This document shows, in pieces, positions 38,825 through 47,641 of a stretch of DNA of 48,109 nucleotides. Under the pieces are notes generated by a model. It was not told the DNA's origin, did no database searches, and worked only from the letters and a program-made list of their open reading frames with translations. The position numbers and the translations under genes are program-made. Position 1 is the stretch's first letter; the number at the start of each line of letters is the position of its first letter. Origin of the DNA: a virus; the IMG/VR virus record IMGVR_UViG_3300050015_000458, positions 1 to 48,109 of that record; one strand, 5' to 3'.

Positions 38825-39310
38825 TCAGTTCGGCACGGAGCTCGCGGATGTCCAACAATGCTCGCCAGAATGCGCTCCGCTCTTAACCCAAACCTCGGCG
38901 AGCTTTCCCTCCATGCGGTACGGCAAGACATTGGTTCCCTTCACGAGCAGGAACACCTTTTGCTTTTCAAACAGGCTCTCGACACCGGCCCGATCACTGA
39001 GATTTGCAGCCTCAATCGCGCGCGTCAGATCCTGGACTTCCGGTGCGCACAATGCGGTCGCCGGAAGCATCTTTTCGACTTGCGGCTCTCTGGAAGAGTT
39101 GCCAGGCGAAACGCTGGCCTCCGCACCATTCCTGGAGAGCATCCACAATCCTATGCCACAGAGCACGAGGAGGGCCAAAACAAAGGCCGCCACGTGGGTC
39201 GTCTTATCGGGCAAAGCCTGCGCGGGCCGTTCTCGCAGGTCGAATCTATACCCGCAATCGCAGCGCTCGGCGCCGGCGGGGCTTTCCAATTTACACTGCG
39301 GGCAGTTCAC
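38825..39310 (-). CDS. Minus-strand zinc-ribbon membrane protein (cargo gene)
   Basis: 161 aa from GTG 39310 (GGAGGTGAAGA upstream). N-terminal zinc ribbon CPQC ... CDCGYRF (C3, C6, C17, C19), a membrane helix (HVAAFVLALLVLCGIGLWML, about 40-59), and an outer domain of about 100 residues with one helical and one strand region. The head-ribbon-plus-helix design is common in bacterial membrane proteins. Opposite strand inside the late operon, so it needs its own promoter; see 39363. Confidence 0.75.
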   Translation of the reverse strand: MNCPQCKLESPAGAERCDCGYRFDLRERPAQALPDKTTHVAAFVLALLVLCGIGLWMLSRNGAEASVSPGNSSREPQVEKMLPATALCAPEVQDLTRAIEAANLSDRAGVESLFEKQKVFLLVKGTNVLPYRMEGKLAEVWVKSGAHSGEHCWTSASSVPN

Positions 39311-39362
39311 TCTTCACCTCCACGCTAACTCGTTGATCTGACAACGTTTTCACTCCGGCCCA

Positions 39363-39389
39363 ATCATACCTCATGTCCGACACTAACAA
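39363..39389 (-). promoter_or_regulatory. Possible promoter of the minus-strand cargo gene
   Basis: On the minus strand TTGTTA (39384-39389), 15-base spacer, TATGAT (39363-39368). The -10 is good but the spacing is short. It would overlap the tape measure start codon. Confidence 0.3.
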
Positions 39390-42300
39390 GATGGAGCTCG
39401 TGGTCGAGCTGAACCCTCAGCAGGCCAACGCTGCGCTCGGCGGCATCAATAAGAACCTGAGCGAGGTGGAGCGCGCCGCGGTCCAGGCCGCGAGAAATAG
39501 CTCCACCGCTATGGACGGCATGACCGCCTCCATGGTCAAAGGCGCCACTGCCGGCAACCTGCTCGCCGACTCGATCAAGAACGTCGTGAACTGGGTCAAG
39601 GAGTGGTCGATCGGCGCCGCAGAAGCGACGGCACACGTCGAACGGCTGCAGGCCGGCATGATGGCTCTGTCGCGGGCTAATGGCGTGTCGGGGGAGAGCG
39701 CGCGCAAGGCGGTCGAGGCCATTAAGCTGGTCGGCTTCACGAGCGCAGATGCGGTCGCTGCTGTCAACCGCCTGATGATCTCGCGCATTGGGGTCCAGAA
39801 CGCTGGCCAGATCGCGCAGATCGCCAGAAACGCGGCGGGCGTCGGTAATGTTCCCGCGCCCGAAGCGCTCGAGGGCATTACCCGCGCGGTGGAGTTCGGG
39901 CAGGCACGCGGACTGCGCACGGTCGGAATCAATGTCAGCTTCACGAAGGAAATCGCCGCTGAAGAAGAAAAACTCGGTCGCACGCTGACGCAAAACGAGG
40001 AGGTCCGGACACGCTATAACGCGGTCGTGCGCGAGTCCGCCAAACTGACCGGCGTGGCAGCGGAGGTCGACAAGACGGCAGAGGGCCAGTTGGCCGCGCT
40101 CGGCCGCGAAGTGGATGCGCTCAAGGAGAGTCTCGGCGCATCCTTCCAGGAGGCTTTCAAAGGAGCGATTCAACTTGCGCGCGAGTTCGTGGGCTATTTG
40201 AAAGACAACCCCGACGTCGTCTGGAACTTCGTCAAGGCGATCATCGCGATCGGGGCGGCAATTGCGGGCGCTGCGCTTTACGAAAAGCTGGTCGGAATCA
40301 CGCTCGCGGTCAAAGGTCTAACCGTTGCACTTGCGGCAAATCCAATTGGCGCAGCGGTCGGCCTGGCCGTCATCGGGGGCGCGATGTTTTACTCCCAATA
40401 TTCGGACCAGCAGCAGGCATGGAAGGATCGGGAGGCCTCCCTGCACGATCGTGGATTCCTGAAGCAGCGCGGCGGCTTGGGTGAGCGGGCATCTGACAGC
40501 GACCTCGCATCAATTTCGAAGTTCACGATGGTCAACGGCGTGATCAGCATGAAGCCCGGCGCCGGCGTCGACCCGGGCGACGACCTGAGCGGAACGAAGA
40601 TCAAAGTCTCCGAAATGCGGAAGGCCGAAATCGAGACGGCGAAGCAGGCTGCCGAGGCGTGGGGCAAAGAACGCTCGGAACTGGCGAAGATCGGTGTGGA
40701 GCATGACTCGCTAATCGAAAAGTACAAGAAGGAGGGCCTGCTCAACGACACGATCCGCAAGAACATCGACTCCCGGATGATGGCCGAGTGGACCGGGATG
40801 AATAAGATCTGGAACCTCAAGCAGGCCCAATTGAACATGGAGAAGGGCGCCAAGGGCGCAGAGGACTTGCTCGGGATGTCCGAGATCAACGCCCGGGGCG
40901 GTCCGCTGGGGCCCGAGGGCTCGGCCGCCGCCGGCTACGGTTACGGAACATGGCAGGAGGCGCAAGCTGATAAAACCGGGCAGTTGCAAGTTGCCCGTGA
41001 CGCGCGGACGCGTTCTCTCGACCTGGCCCAAGCCCAATCGTTTAAACTCACGCTCGACCAAACAGTGAAGGGCAAGGTCGCCCTCGAGCAAGCGAAGCTG
41101 GACATCGAGATCGACTTCCTGAAGAAATCGCAGGCGCTGCAGGAGCAGGCCATCATCGCCCGTTATGGGGAAGATGCCAACGGCGCGGATCCGGCCATGC
41201 GCGCGGCAATCGAGGCCCGACGCGACCAGGAAGTCCAGCGCTCGCAAAGTGGGCTCACCGACGCGGTCAATGCGGCGCGCCAAAGTACGGCTGTCAAACA
41301 GGCGCAGGATGTGCAGAGCGAGTATCAGAAGCATTTCGACGCTATCAAAAACTCCGCGGGCACTCTGTTCGATGCTCTAATCAGCCACACCAAAACGTTC
41401 GGCCAGACACTGATGGCGACGCTGCGCACTGCGATCCTTACGCCAATCAAGGAGGCTGTCTCCACATGGATTGCCGGGATGCTGATGGGCAACCGCGCGC
41501 TGACGGGCGGAGGCGGCGGATCCGGCGGCGGCGGGGGCGGCATTCAGTCAGCCGCGCTCAGCGCGATGTTAGGCGGAGGCGCATCCGGGGGCGGCGGGTA
41601 CCCTGGCGGTATGGGCGGTGGCGGCGGCGCCATGACGCCGCCTTTCTGGGGCGGCGGGAGCGGATTCCTCTCCATGCTTAGCGGCGCTGGCGGGCTGATT
41701 ACGCCGGCCGGCACAAACGGTGGACTGACAACGCCTCCGTTCCTGCCCGGCTCGGGCGGCGACCTCGGCTATGCACAGGGGATGTATGGCGCACCATACG
41801 GCGCGATGGGCGCCGGTGGGACGGCCGGCGGCGGTGGCGCGATGGGCGGACTCGGGCAGATCGGCCTGCTCGCTAATCTGAAGGGCTCGCTGAGCAAGCT
41901 CGGCGGACTCGGCGGGGCGTTCTCCTCTGCGCACGGTGGCGTTAACGGCGCCTGGGGCGGCGCAATGCTCGCGGGCGGCGGGATGCTCGCATATGATGGC
42001 CTTCGCCGCGGCGGCGCTCTCGGCATGGTTGAAACCGCGGGTGGCGGCGCCCTCATCGGTGCAAAGTTCGGCGGCCCGATCGGCGCGCTCATCGGCGGCG
42101 CGATCGGCCTGGGTGCCGGCGCGCTGCGCTGGGCCCTTGGTGGCAAGTCGCCCGAAGACAAGATGAAGGACGATGTTAAATCCGCCTATGGGCTGAGCAT
42201 CGACACCGAGTACGCAAAATCGCTGGTGCAGCGCGCCGGCGGAATCGACTATCGGGTCTTTCTCCAGACGCCGGCGATTCAGCAGGAGATGCAACTTTAC

Positions 42301-42618
42301 CGGCAGATGACCAAGCAGGCGGGCGGCGGCAACCTCAACGTGGACAACGTCGCGCGCGGCGTGAACCTCACGGAGTCGGGTGGCTCGCTGTACCAGGCGC
42401 CCACCTATGGCGCTGGAGGCGCGTTCGGCTACCAGTCGACGCTGCAGAGCATGGGCGGCTTCCAAACGCTGACACCGAACGTCACGGTGGTCGCCAACAT
42501 GGACGGGCGCGCGACAACCAATTTCCTGGGCGGCGCCGCGGTGAACGCCACGGCACAGAGCCAGGGCCGGACGGGGCTCGCTTCGAACCTGCTGAGCCCG
42601 GCTATGGGGCCCATCTGA
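39373..42618 (+). CDS. Tape measure protein
   Basis: 1081 aa. N-terminal 300 residues are helical with alternating Ala and charged residues; residues about 275-340 are hydrophobic (FVKAIIAIGAAIAGAALYEKLVGITL, ANPIGAAVGLAVIGGAMFYS). Residues 700-860 are Gly-rich (GGGGGSGGG). The end is typical for lambda-family tape measures (KFGGPIGALIGGAIGLGAG). At about 0.15 nm per residue it predicts a tail near 160 nm. Sets tail length and helps DNA entry. Confidence 0.95.
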   Translation: MSDTNKMELVVELNPQQANAALGGINKNLSEVERAAVQAARNSSTAMDGMTASMVKGATAGNLLADSIKNVVNWVKEWSIGAAEATAHVERLQAGMMALSRANGVSGESARKAVEAIKLVGFTSADAVAAVNRLMISRIGVQNAGQIAQIARNAAGVGNVPAPEALEGITRAVEFGQARGLRTVGINVSFTKEIAAEEEKLGRTLTQNEEVRTRYNAVVRESAKLTGVAAEVDKTAEGQLAALGREVDALKESLGASFQEAFKGAIQLAREFVGYLKDNPDVVWNFVKAIIAIGAAIAGAALYEKLVGITLAVKGLTVALAANPIGAAVGLAVIGGAMFYSQYSDQQQAWKDREASLHDRGFLKQRGGLGERASDSDLASISKFTMVNGVISMKPGAGVDPGDDLSGTKIKVSEMRKAEIETAKQAAEAWGKERSELAKIGVEHDSLIEKYKKEGLLNDTIRKNIDSRMMAEWTGMNKIWNLKQAQLNMEKGAKGAEDLLGMSEINARGGPLGPEGSAAAGYGYGTWQEAQADKTGQLQVARDARTRSLDLAQAQSFKLTLDQTVKGKVALEQAKLDIEIDFLKKSQALQEQAIIARYGEDANGADPAMRAAIEARRDQEVQRSQSGLTDAVNAARQSTAVKQAQDVQSEYQKHFDAIKNSAGTLFDALISHTKTFGQTLMATLRTAILTPIKEAVSTWIAGMLMGNRALTGGGGGSGGGGGGIQSAALSAMLGGGASGGGGYPGGMGGGGGAMTPPFWGGGSGFLSMLSGAGGLITPAGTNGGLTTPPFLPGSGGDLGYAQGMYGAPYGAMGAGGTAGGGGAMGGLGQIGLLANLKGSLSKLGGLGGAFSSAHGGVNGAWGGAMLAGGGMLAYDGLRRGGALGMVETAGGGALIGAKFGGPIGALIGGAIGLGAGALRWALGGKSPEDKMKDDVKSAYGLSIDTEYAKSLVQRAGGIDYRVFLQTPAIQQEMQLYRQMTKQAGGGNLNVDNVARGVNLTESGGSLYQAPTYGAGGAFGYQSTLQSMGGFQTLTPNVTVVANMDGRATTNFLGGAAVNATAQSQGRTGLASNLLSPAMGPI

Positions 42619-43025
42619 TGCCCGGGACGCTCGCCTATGCCGCGCCGGCGACGGTATTACCGCAGTCGCTTTGGACCGCATTCGAGCTGACCAAAGCGTG
42701 GCCTACGATTCTGAACGCCTATCCAGATGGCAGTTATCAGCCGCGCGTCGATGGCGATTACCCACGCCACGCCTGGAAGCTGGCACGAAGGCCCACCTAT
42801 GCACAGTGGCTCGATCTGAAGGCGTTCTGGCTCGCCAGGAGAGGCGGTTTCGAATCGTTCTGGTTCTACCCCGATTTCGAGGATTGGGACGAGACGGGCG
42901 CGAGCGAGTACGGCCGTTTCACGGTCCGCTTTGATGGGCCATTTCCCACCACGATCAGCCTCTGCCGCTGGTCTCCCCAACTCGCGTTGATCGAGCTCGC
43001 CGCCGCAGATATGCTGCTCGCCTAA
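42618..43025 (+). CDS. Minor tail protein, DUF2460/gpM-like
   Basis: 135 aa, coupled by TGATG to the tape measure. LKAFWLARRGGFESFWFYPDFEDWDETG ... GRFTVRFDGPF resembles segments in the following hub protein and the gpM/DUF2460 tip proteins. Caps the tail tip. Confidence 0.7.
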   Translation: MPGTLAYAAPATVLPQSLWTAFELTKAWPTILNAYPDGSYQPRVDGDYPRHAWKLARRPTYAQWLDLKAFWLARRGGFESFWFYPDFEDWDETGASEYGRFTVRFDGPFPTTISLCRWSPQLALIELAAADMLLA

Positions 43026-43033
43026 TTACGCTC

Positions 43034-46000
43034 ATGGAAACCATCGTTCCGACCGGCGCCCGTGCGGCCCGGGTGACGTTGACCGCGACCTGGTCGTCGG
43101 GCGCTTACAACGACGGGTATGCCGACGATCTCAAGCTCACCATCAACGGCGGGCCAAACCTGATCGTCAACGGAAGCGCAGAGGCCGGCCTGGCGGGCTG
43201 GACTGTGGCCACCGGCGCCATGGAGGCCGCGGTTTACGGTGTCGAGGGCTCGTACGGCATGAATCCGAACGCGCCTTCGCCGTTAGTCGGCACTCACTTT
43301 TTCGGTGGTGGACTGGGCAGCGCATCGTCGGCGATCTACCAGACCATCGACATCTCGGCGCTGGCGACGGTGATCGACGCCGGCGCAGCGCGCTTCTTTC
43401 TTTCAGCGTGGCTGGGAGGCTTTCTCGCGGAAGCCGACGTCTCCACTGTGACGATCGAGTGGAAGGACGGCGCCGGCGGCGCGCTGGGCTCGACCGTTAC
43501 ACTGGGCCCGGTCGGACCGCTCGAGCGCAGCTACCGGACCTGTCTGCTCTTTGTCGCATACCTGAGCGATTTCCCGCTGCGCGTCGAGTACGGCAGTTCC
43601 GTCACATCCTCGCCCGAGATCATCGTTCACCGCTTCGGCCACGGCGACGCCTCTGCAGAGCAGCGCTTCATCCTGGGCGACGGTGTCACGCGGTGGTCTC
43701 TGTCCTTCGCGCGCCTTTCTCCTCTGCGCGCCGCGACGCTGCAGGCCTTCTACAATCAGCAACGGGCGGAGACGATCCCCTTCGTGCTGAGCCTGCAGAT
43801 GCCAGACGGATCGACCAGCACGTTCACTGCACGCTTCGACGGCCCGCTCTCAATCACGACTCTGGCGGGCGGAGTCTTTAAGAGCGCGACGGTCAAACTC
43901 TGCGAGGTTCCTCGGGAGCAGCCAGTCTACACCACAGTAACGGAGCTGACCCGCTTCCCCGATTCGGGTGCCCTGGCTGCGCTTCTCAACGACACGGTGG
44001 AAGTGATCCCGGCGCTGGTGATTGCCGGCACTGTATTCCTGAGCAACCGCGCGATGACACTGGACGGCCAGAACTATGAGCCGCGGATTCTCGACTGGTC
44101 CGAGATCACGCAAAGTATTGACGGGGCTGCAGATCAGTTTCAGGTGACGCTTGGCAATGCGGACCGCTTCTTCTCCACACTCGCACGTTCCCTGACGCTG
44201 TACGGTGCGCAACTCCAGTTCAGTCTTTTTATCGTGAATAACGGAACGCTCCTGAATCTCTGGTCGGGCGAAATCAACAACTTCGACGACGACCCGGCAG
44301 ATAAGTTCACCATCTCGGCCGGTGATCCGGTTTGGAACCTGCGCAAGAATTACCCGGTTCTGAGCGTCGACCGCAACGATCCACAGTTCCAGGTCCCAGA
44401 CCAGCCAGTTGCTGTGCATTCGGGCGGCAACCGGATCACGAGCACGAGCATCGCCTCGGACACGGTCTATGGCCAACCGGTCCAGGATGTCTGGTGCAAC
44501 GATTCCAAACACCCGCTCAAGGTTCCCTGCCAGGTGCTTTCCGGCCGCGACGAGAGCCAGTATTATGCGGCGCTGGGCATTGTCGGCCGCGGGCCGATCG
44601 GGAGTTTTTACCAGCTCTCCGACCATTGGCACACCCTCGACGGCCAGCCTTGGCACGGCGTGGGCGACAGCGACCCATCCAAGCGCAACTATGGCTTGCG
44701 GCGGTCCTATGGCGGCAACCCCGGCACGGGCGACCCGGCGAGCAAAGACAACTCTCCGGATCCGGGCAGCAATTACTTCGCGCTCGATTCGACGTCGACG
44801 ACCTGGCCGCAGAACGGGCAGCCGATCGACGGCGTAGCATTCCTCCAGATTCGCCGCACCGACGCGAGCGGGATTCAGCCGGTCGCGGTCTCGACGCATG
44901 ACATGGAGGCCTATATCGAGCAAGGGCTGGGCGGGTGGGTGTGGAGCGCGCCGGGAACAAAGAGCTGGACTCAGCACATCACAAACCCAATCTGGATCGC
45001 CGTCAATACGTTTCTGGTCTGGAAATCCGCACAGTTTGCCGGCAGCGCCCCCTGTGCGGCCATGCCGAGCCCTTTGCCGGGCAATTGGAGCAGCGGGTCG
45101 GGCGCCCCGACCTCGACGCCGGCCGACGGCGCGGTCTACATCGACAGCACGGCGAAAGTTTACTACTCCCGCTTGGGCGGGGCCTGGCAGGCGATGGGCG
45201 ATTACGCGGTGAACCTGGCCAAACTCTACTGGTACGCCACCGCGACGGCCGCGCAGCTCGAGGCCTGTTTCGATTGCGTCAAAGCCATCGCGGATGCCGC
45301 AATTTGCGACATCGCGGTCACTCCGCTGTTCGCGCGGAACGTGAACGTCAATTACAGCAATATCAGCGGACCGCCCTCTAATTTTCCACTGCCCTCGAAC
45401 TGGACGATCGGATCCGGCGCGCCCAGTTCCACCGCGGCCGACGGTACGATTTACATCGATGCGAGCACAGAACACCTTTATGCGCGCGAGGGCGGCGCCT
45501 GGGTTTTGATCGGGATCTACACACCGCAGGACCTGAGCCATCCGATCTACCAGCAGGGCGGCTACACGACCGTCTCCCAGGCCGTCACGAGCGAGCCGCA
45601 ATTCGCCTGCGCCGGCGTCATGGGCCCGGATGGAAGCGGCAACCCGCGGCCGCTGCGCGACGTGCTGCGGGACGTCCTCGGCTCGTGTCTGGGGTTCTTT
45701 AACTTCTGCTTTGGGAAACTGCGCACAGGGATCGCCTATAGCGCAAGCGTCACGGACGCATTCACTGTTGGAAACACGCTGTACAACTCGTATGGCGAGG
45801 GGAGCCGGGCTCCAGGATTCACCCGCCTCGAGGTGACCTTCAGCGATTCGGATTACAACTATTCCGACAACTCGCTCGGCTACGAGGACAAGGAAGTGCT
45901 GCTGGTCGCGGGTCGAAGCGTCAAGAAGGCGCGGGTTTGGGGTGTGACCACCAAGAGCCAGGCGGCGCGCATCACCGCGGTCAAAGCCCGGGAAGAGATC

Positions 46001-47182
46001 GGCGGGACGGGCACGACCGCCATGATGAACGCCCGGACGCACGAGCTGCGGACGACGGTGCTCGGACTCAGTGTAGAGCCCGGAGCGGTGGTCTCCTACA
46101 CCGGGCCCAAGACGGGCGGCGCCACTGTGAAGTTCCGCGTTACGAAGTGGAGCCTGGCGAAAGACTTCTCCCTCACCATCCAGGGCACGACGGTGGTCGA
46201 CGAAATGTACGATCTGACATCCGGTCCCAAGCCGGCCGACGTCGCGCCAGGCGCGATTCCCGGCCGGTCGCTCGCGGGGCTCAGGCCGTTGCCTGTGCTG
46301 CCGATTATCGTCTCGAGCGTCTCTTATCCTTTCCTGACCGCGCTCAGCACGGACGGCTCGAGCCTGATCATCAGCGGCGAGTACTGCCCGCCGCTCCCCG
46401 TGCACAACTTCATTGGCGTTACGGTTTACGTCGAAATTCCGACCGGTTCGGGCAGTATCGTCTGCGCGGGCGACTTTGACTACACCGGGGACCGCAATGC
46501 AACAGACGACCAGGTCTGGGGCGTGTTCTGCGCTCGATTCCCGCTGCCGGCAACAGACACCGAAACGTGGACGGTCTGGCTCGTGTCGCGGACTTCCGCG
46601 CTGCGCGCCCAGATCGATTCGACCGCTCCGCACGTGGTCATCACGCCTGGGGCCTCCGGCGTCTTTGCGGCACCGATTACGTCCTTCTCGATGACGGTGG
46701 AAATTGAGGGCACGCTCGCCGAGGGCGGCGGGGTCTTCACTGTGGATTCGGCGGGCGTACTCACCCGCACGGGCGACTCTACGCACCTGGTGGGCCACTC
46801 GACGCCCGGCGCGCAATCCTACCAGTGCACCTTCGACGTAGGCGTTCCAGCCGACGCGACAGTGCAAGGAATCTACGTCGTCCACGCTATTTTCCCGGAT
46901 GGCACCTTTGCCGCACCGGATCCGGCAACCGGCAGCGGCTGGTTTGGGGATGGTTTTGGAGTCATCATCAACCAGCCCGGGCCCACGCTCGGGGCGGTCT
47001 GCACCTGCCATAATGCGTGGCACGAGCTGCTCGCCGGCGTCTCCTACCAGGAATTCAGCGCGCGCACCTACAATTTCAACACGCCGCCCGTGAGCACAGC
47101 GCCGCCCTCGGGCATGATTCAAAAGGCCCAACTTCCGGCCGGCTTCTACCAGTCTCAACTCTTCCTGGTGAATGGAGCGTAG
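43034..47182 (+). CDS. Large multi-domain tail tip / hub protein
   Basis: 1382 aa. Residues 1-35 are the end of a jelly-roll (VPTGARAARVTLTATWSSG...NDGYADDLKL) and residues 42-160 its beginning (NLIVNGSAEAGLAGWT, YQTIDISALATVIDAG), a reversed order. Residues 205-300 are gpM/DUF2460-like (RWSLSFARLSPLRAATLQAFYNQQ), residues 320-450 DUF2163-like (MTLDGQNYEPRILDWSEI). Two repeats GSGAPxSTxADGxxYID... with xYxRxGGAWxxxG at about 690 and 790 look like fibre modules. The end is adhesin-like with Cys-rich CTCHNAWHEL. Fulfils the L/K/I/J parts in one chain and likely carries host specificity. Confidence 0.8.
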   Translation: METIVPTGARAARVTLTATWSSGAYNDGYADDLKLTINGGPNLIVNGSAEAGLAGWTVATGAMEAAVYGVEGSYGMNPNAPSPLVGTHFFGGGLGSASSAIYQTIDISALATVIDAGAARFFLSAWLGGFLAEADVSTVTIEWKDGAGGALGSTVTLGPVGPLERSYRTCLLFVAYLSDFPLRVEYGSSVTSSPEIIVHRFGHGDASAEQRFILGDGVTRWSLSFARLSPLRAATLQAFYNQQRAETIPFVLSLQMPDGSTSTFTARFDGPLSITTLAGGVFKSATVKLCEVPREQPVYTTVTELTRFPDSGALAALLNDTVEVIPALVIAGTVFLSNRAMTLDGQNYEPRILDWSEITQSIDGAADQFQVTLGNADRFFSTLARSLTLYGAQLQFSLFIVNNGTLLNLWSGEINNFDDDPADKFTISAGDPVWNLRKNYPVLSVDRNDPQFQVPDQPVAVHSGGNRITSTSIASDTVYGQPVQDVWCNDSKHPLKVPCQVLSGRDESQYYAALGIVGRGPIGSFYQLSDHWHTLDGQPWHGVGDSDPSKRNYGLRRSYGGNPGTGDPASKDNSPDPGSNYFALDSTSTTWPQNGQPIDGVAFLQIRRTDASGIQPVAVSTHDMEAYIEQGLGGWVWSAPGTKSWTQHITNPIWIAVNTFLVWKSAQFAGSAPCAAMPSPLPGNWSSGSGAPTSTPADGAVYIDSTAKVYYSRLGGAWQAMGDYAVNLAKLYWYATATAAQLEACFDCVKAIADAAICDIAVTPLFARNVNVNYSNISGPPSNFPLPSNWTIGSGAPSSTAADGTIYIDASTEHLYAREGGAWVLIGIYTPQDLSHPIYQQGGYTTVSQAVTSEPQFACAGVMGPDGSGNPRPLRDVLRDVLGSCLGFFNFCFGKLRTGIAYSASVTDAFTVGNTLYNSYGEGSRAPGFTRLEVTFSDSDYNYSDNSLGYEDKEVLLVAGRSVKKARVWGVTTKSQAARITAVKAREEIGGTGTTAMMNARTHELRTTVLGLSVEPGAVVSYTGPKTGGATVKFRVTKWSLAKDFSLTIQGTTVVDEMYDLTSGPKPADVAPGAIPGRSLAGLRPLPVLPIIVSSVSYPFLTALSTDGSSLIISGEYCPPLPVHNFIGVTVYVEIPTGSGSIVCAGDFDYTGDRNATDDQVWGVFCARFPLPATDTETWTVWLVSRTSALRAQIDSTAPHVVITPGASGVFAAPITSFSMTVEIEGTLAEGGGVFTVDSAGVLTRTGDSTHLVGHSTPGAQSYQCTFDVGVPADATVQGIYVVHAIFPDGTFAAPDPATGSGWFGDGFGVIINQPGPTLGAVCTCHNAWHELLAGVSYQEFSARTYNFNTPPVSTAPPSGMIQKAQLPAGFYQSQLFLVNGA

Positions 47183-47632
47183 ATGCCCGCGCCGCAAATC
47201 ATCAATCTCAGCGACAGCACGCCGGCGGCGCCGACCGGCCGCGTGAACGTCCATTGGCAGGCCGACTCGAGCGCGCCTCGGAACGTCTCGGCGAGCGTAC
47301 AGTCGCAGTTGAACGGCATCGTGATGTGGGTAAACGGGCCGCTTTCTGTCAACGCGGATGCGACGAATCATCTCCTGATGCCATCGACCAAGACATTCAC
47401 GCCCACGGGGGCTTCTGCCGAAGTGAAGACGGCACCGACCGGCAGCTCGCTCGTGGCCACCATCAACGTAAACGGCTCGCCCTGGCTGACGTTCACCTTC
47501 GCGGCCGGATCCACGACTGCGAGCGCCACACCGACTGGCACCATTGCCGCCGGCGATGTTGTTTCACTCGCGATCACAGCGATCGGCAGCACAGTCGCCG
47601 GTTCTGATCTCAGCCTCTCCGTTTTCAATTAA
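47183..47632 (+). CDS. Beta-rich tail accessory protein
   Basis: 149 aa, directly after the hub stop. Strand pattern VNVHWQADSSAPRNVSASV, TFTPTGASAEVKTAPTGSSLVATINVNGSPWLTFTFAAGSTT resembles phage tail-fibre or carbohydrate-binding beta-sandwiches. Last gene before the lectin-fold fibre gene. Function not proved. Confidence 0.65.
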   Translation: MPAPQIINLSDSTPAAPTGRVNVHWQADSSAPRNVSASVQSQLNGIVMWVNGPLSVNADATNHLLMPSTKTFTPTGASAEVKTAPTGSSLVATINVNGSPWLTFTFAAGSTTASATPTGTIAAGDVVSLAITAIGSTVAGSDLSLSVFN

Positions 47633-47641
47633 GGAGCACCC

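Noticed and set aside
38816-39328. 170-aa plus-strand gene over the minus-strand cargo gene
   Set aside because: The minus-strand frame has a strong ribosome site, a zinc ribbon and a membrane helix; the plus frame has none.
43850-47371. 1173-aa open frame on the minus strand
   Set aside because: It lies antisense to the hub gene, is Arg-rich with no known domain, and arises from high GC at third positions. The plus-strand protein has clear tail domains.
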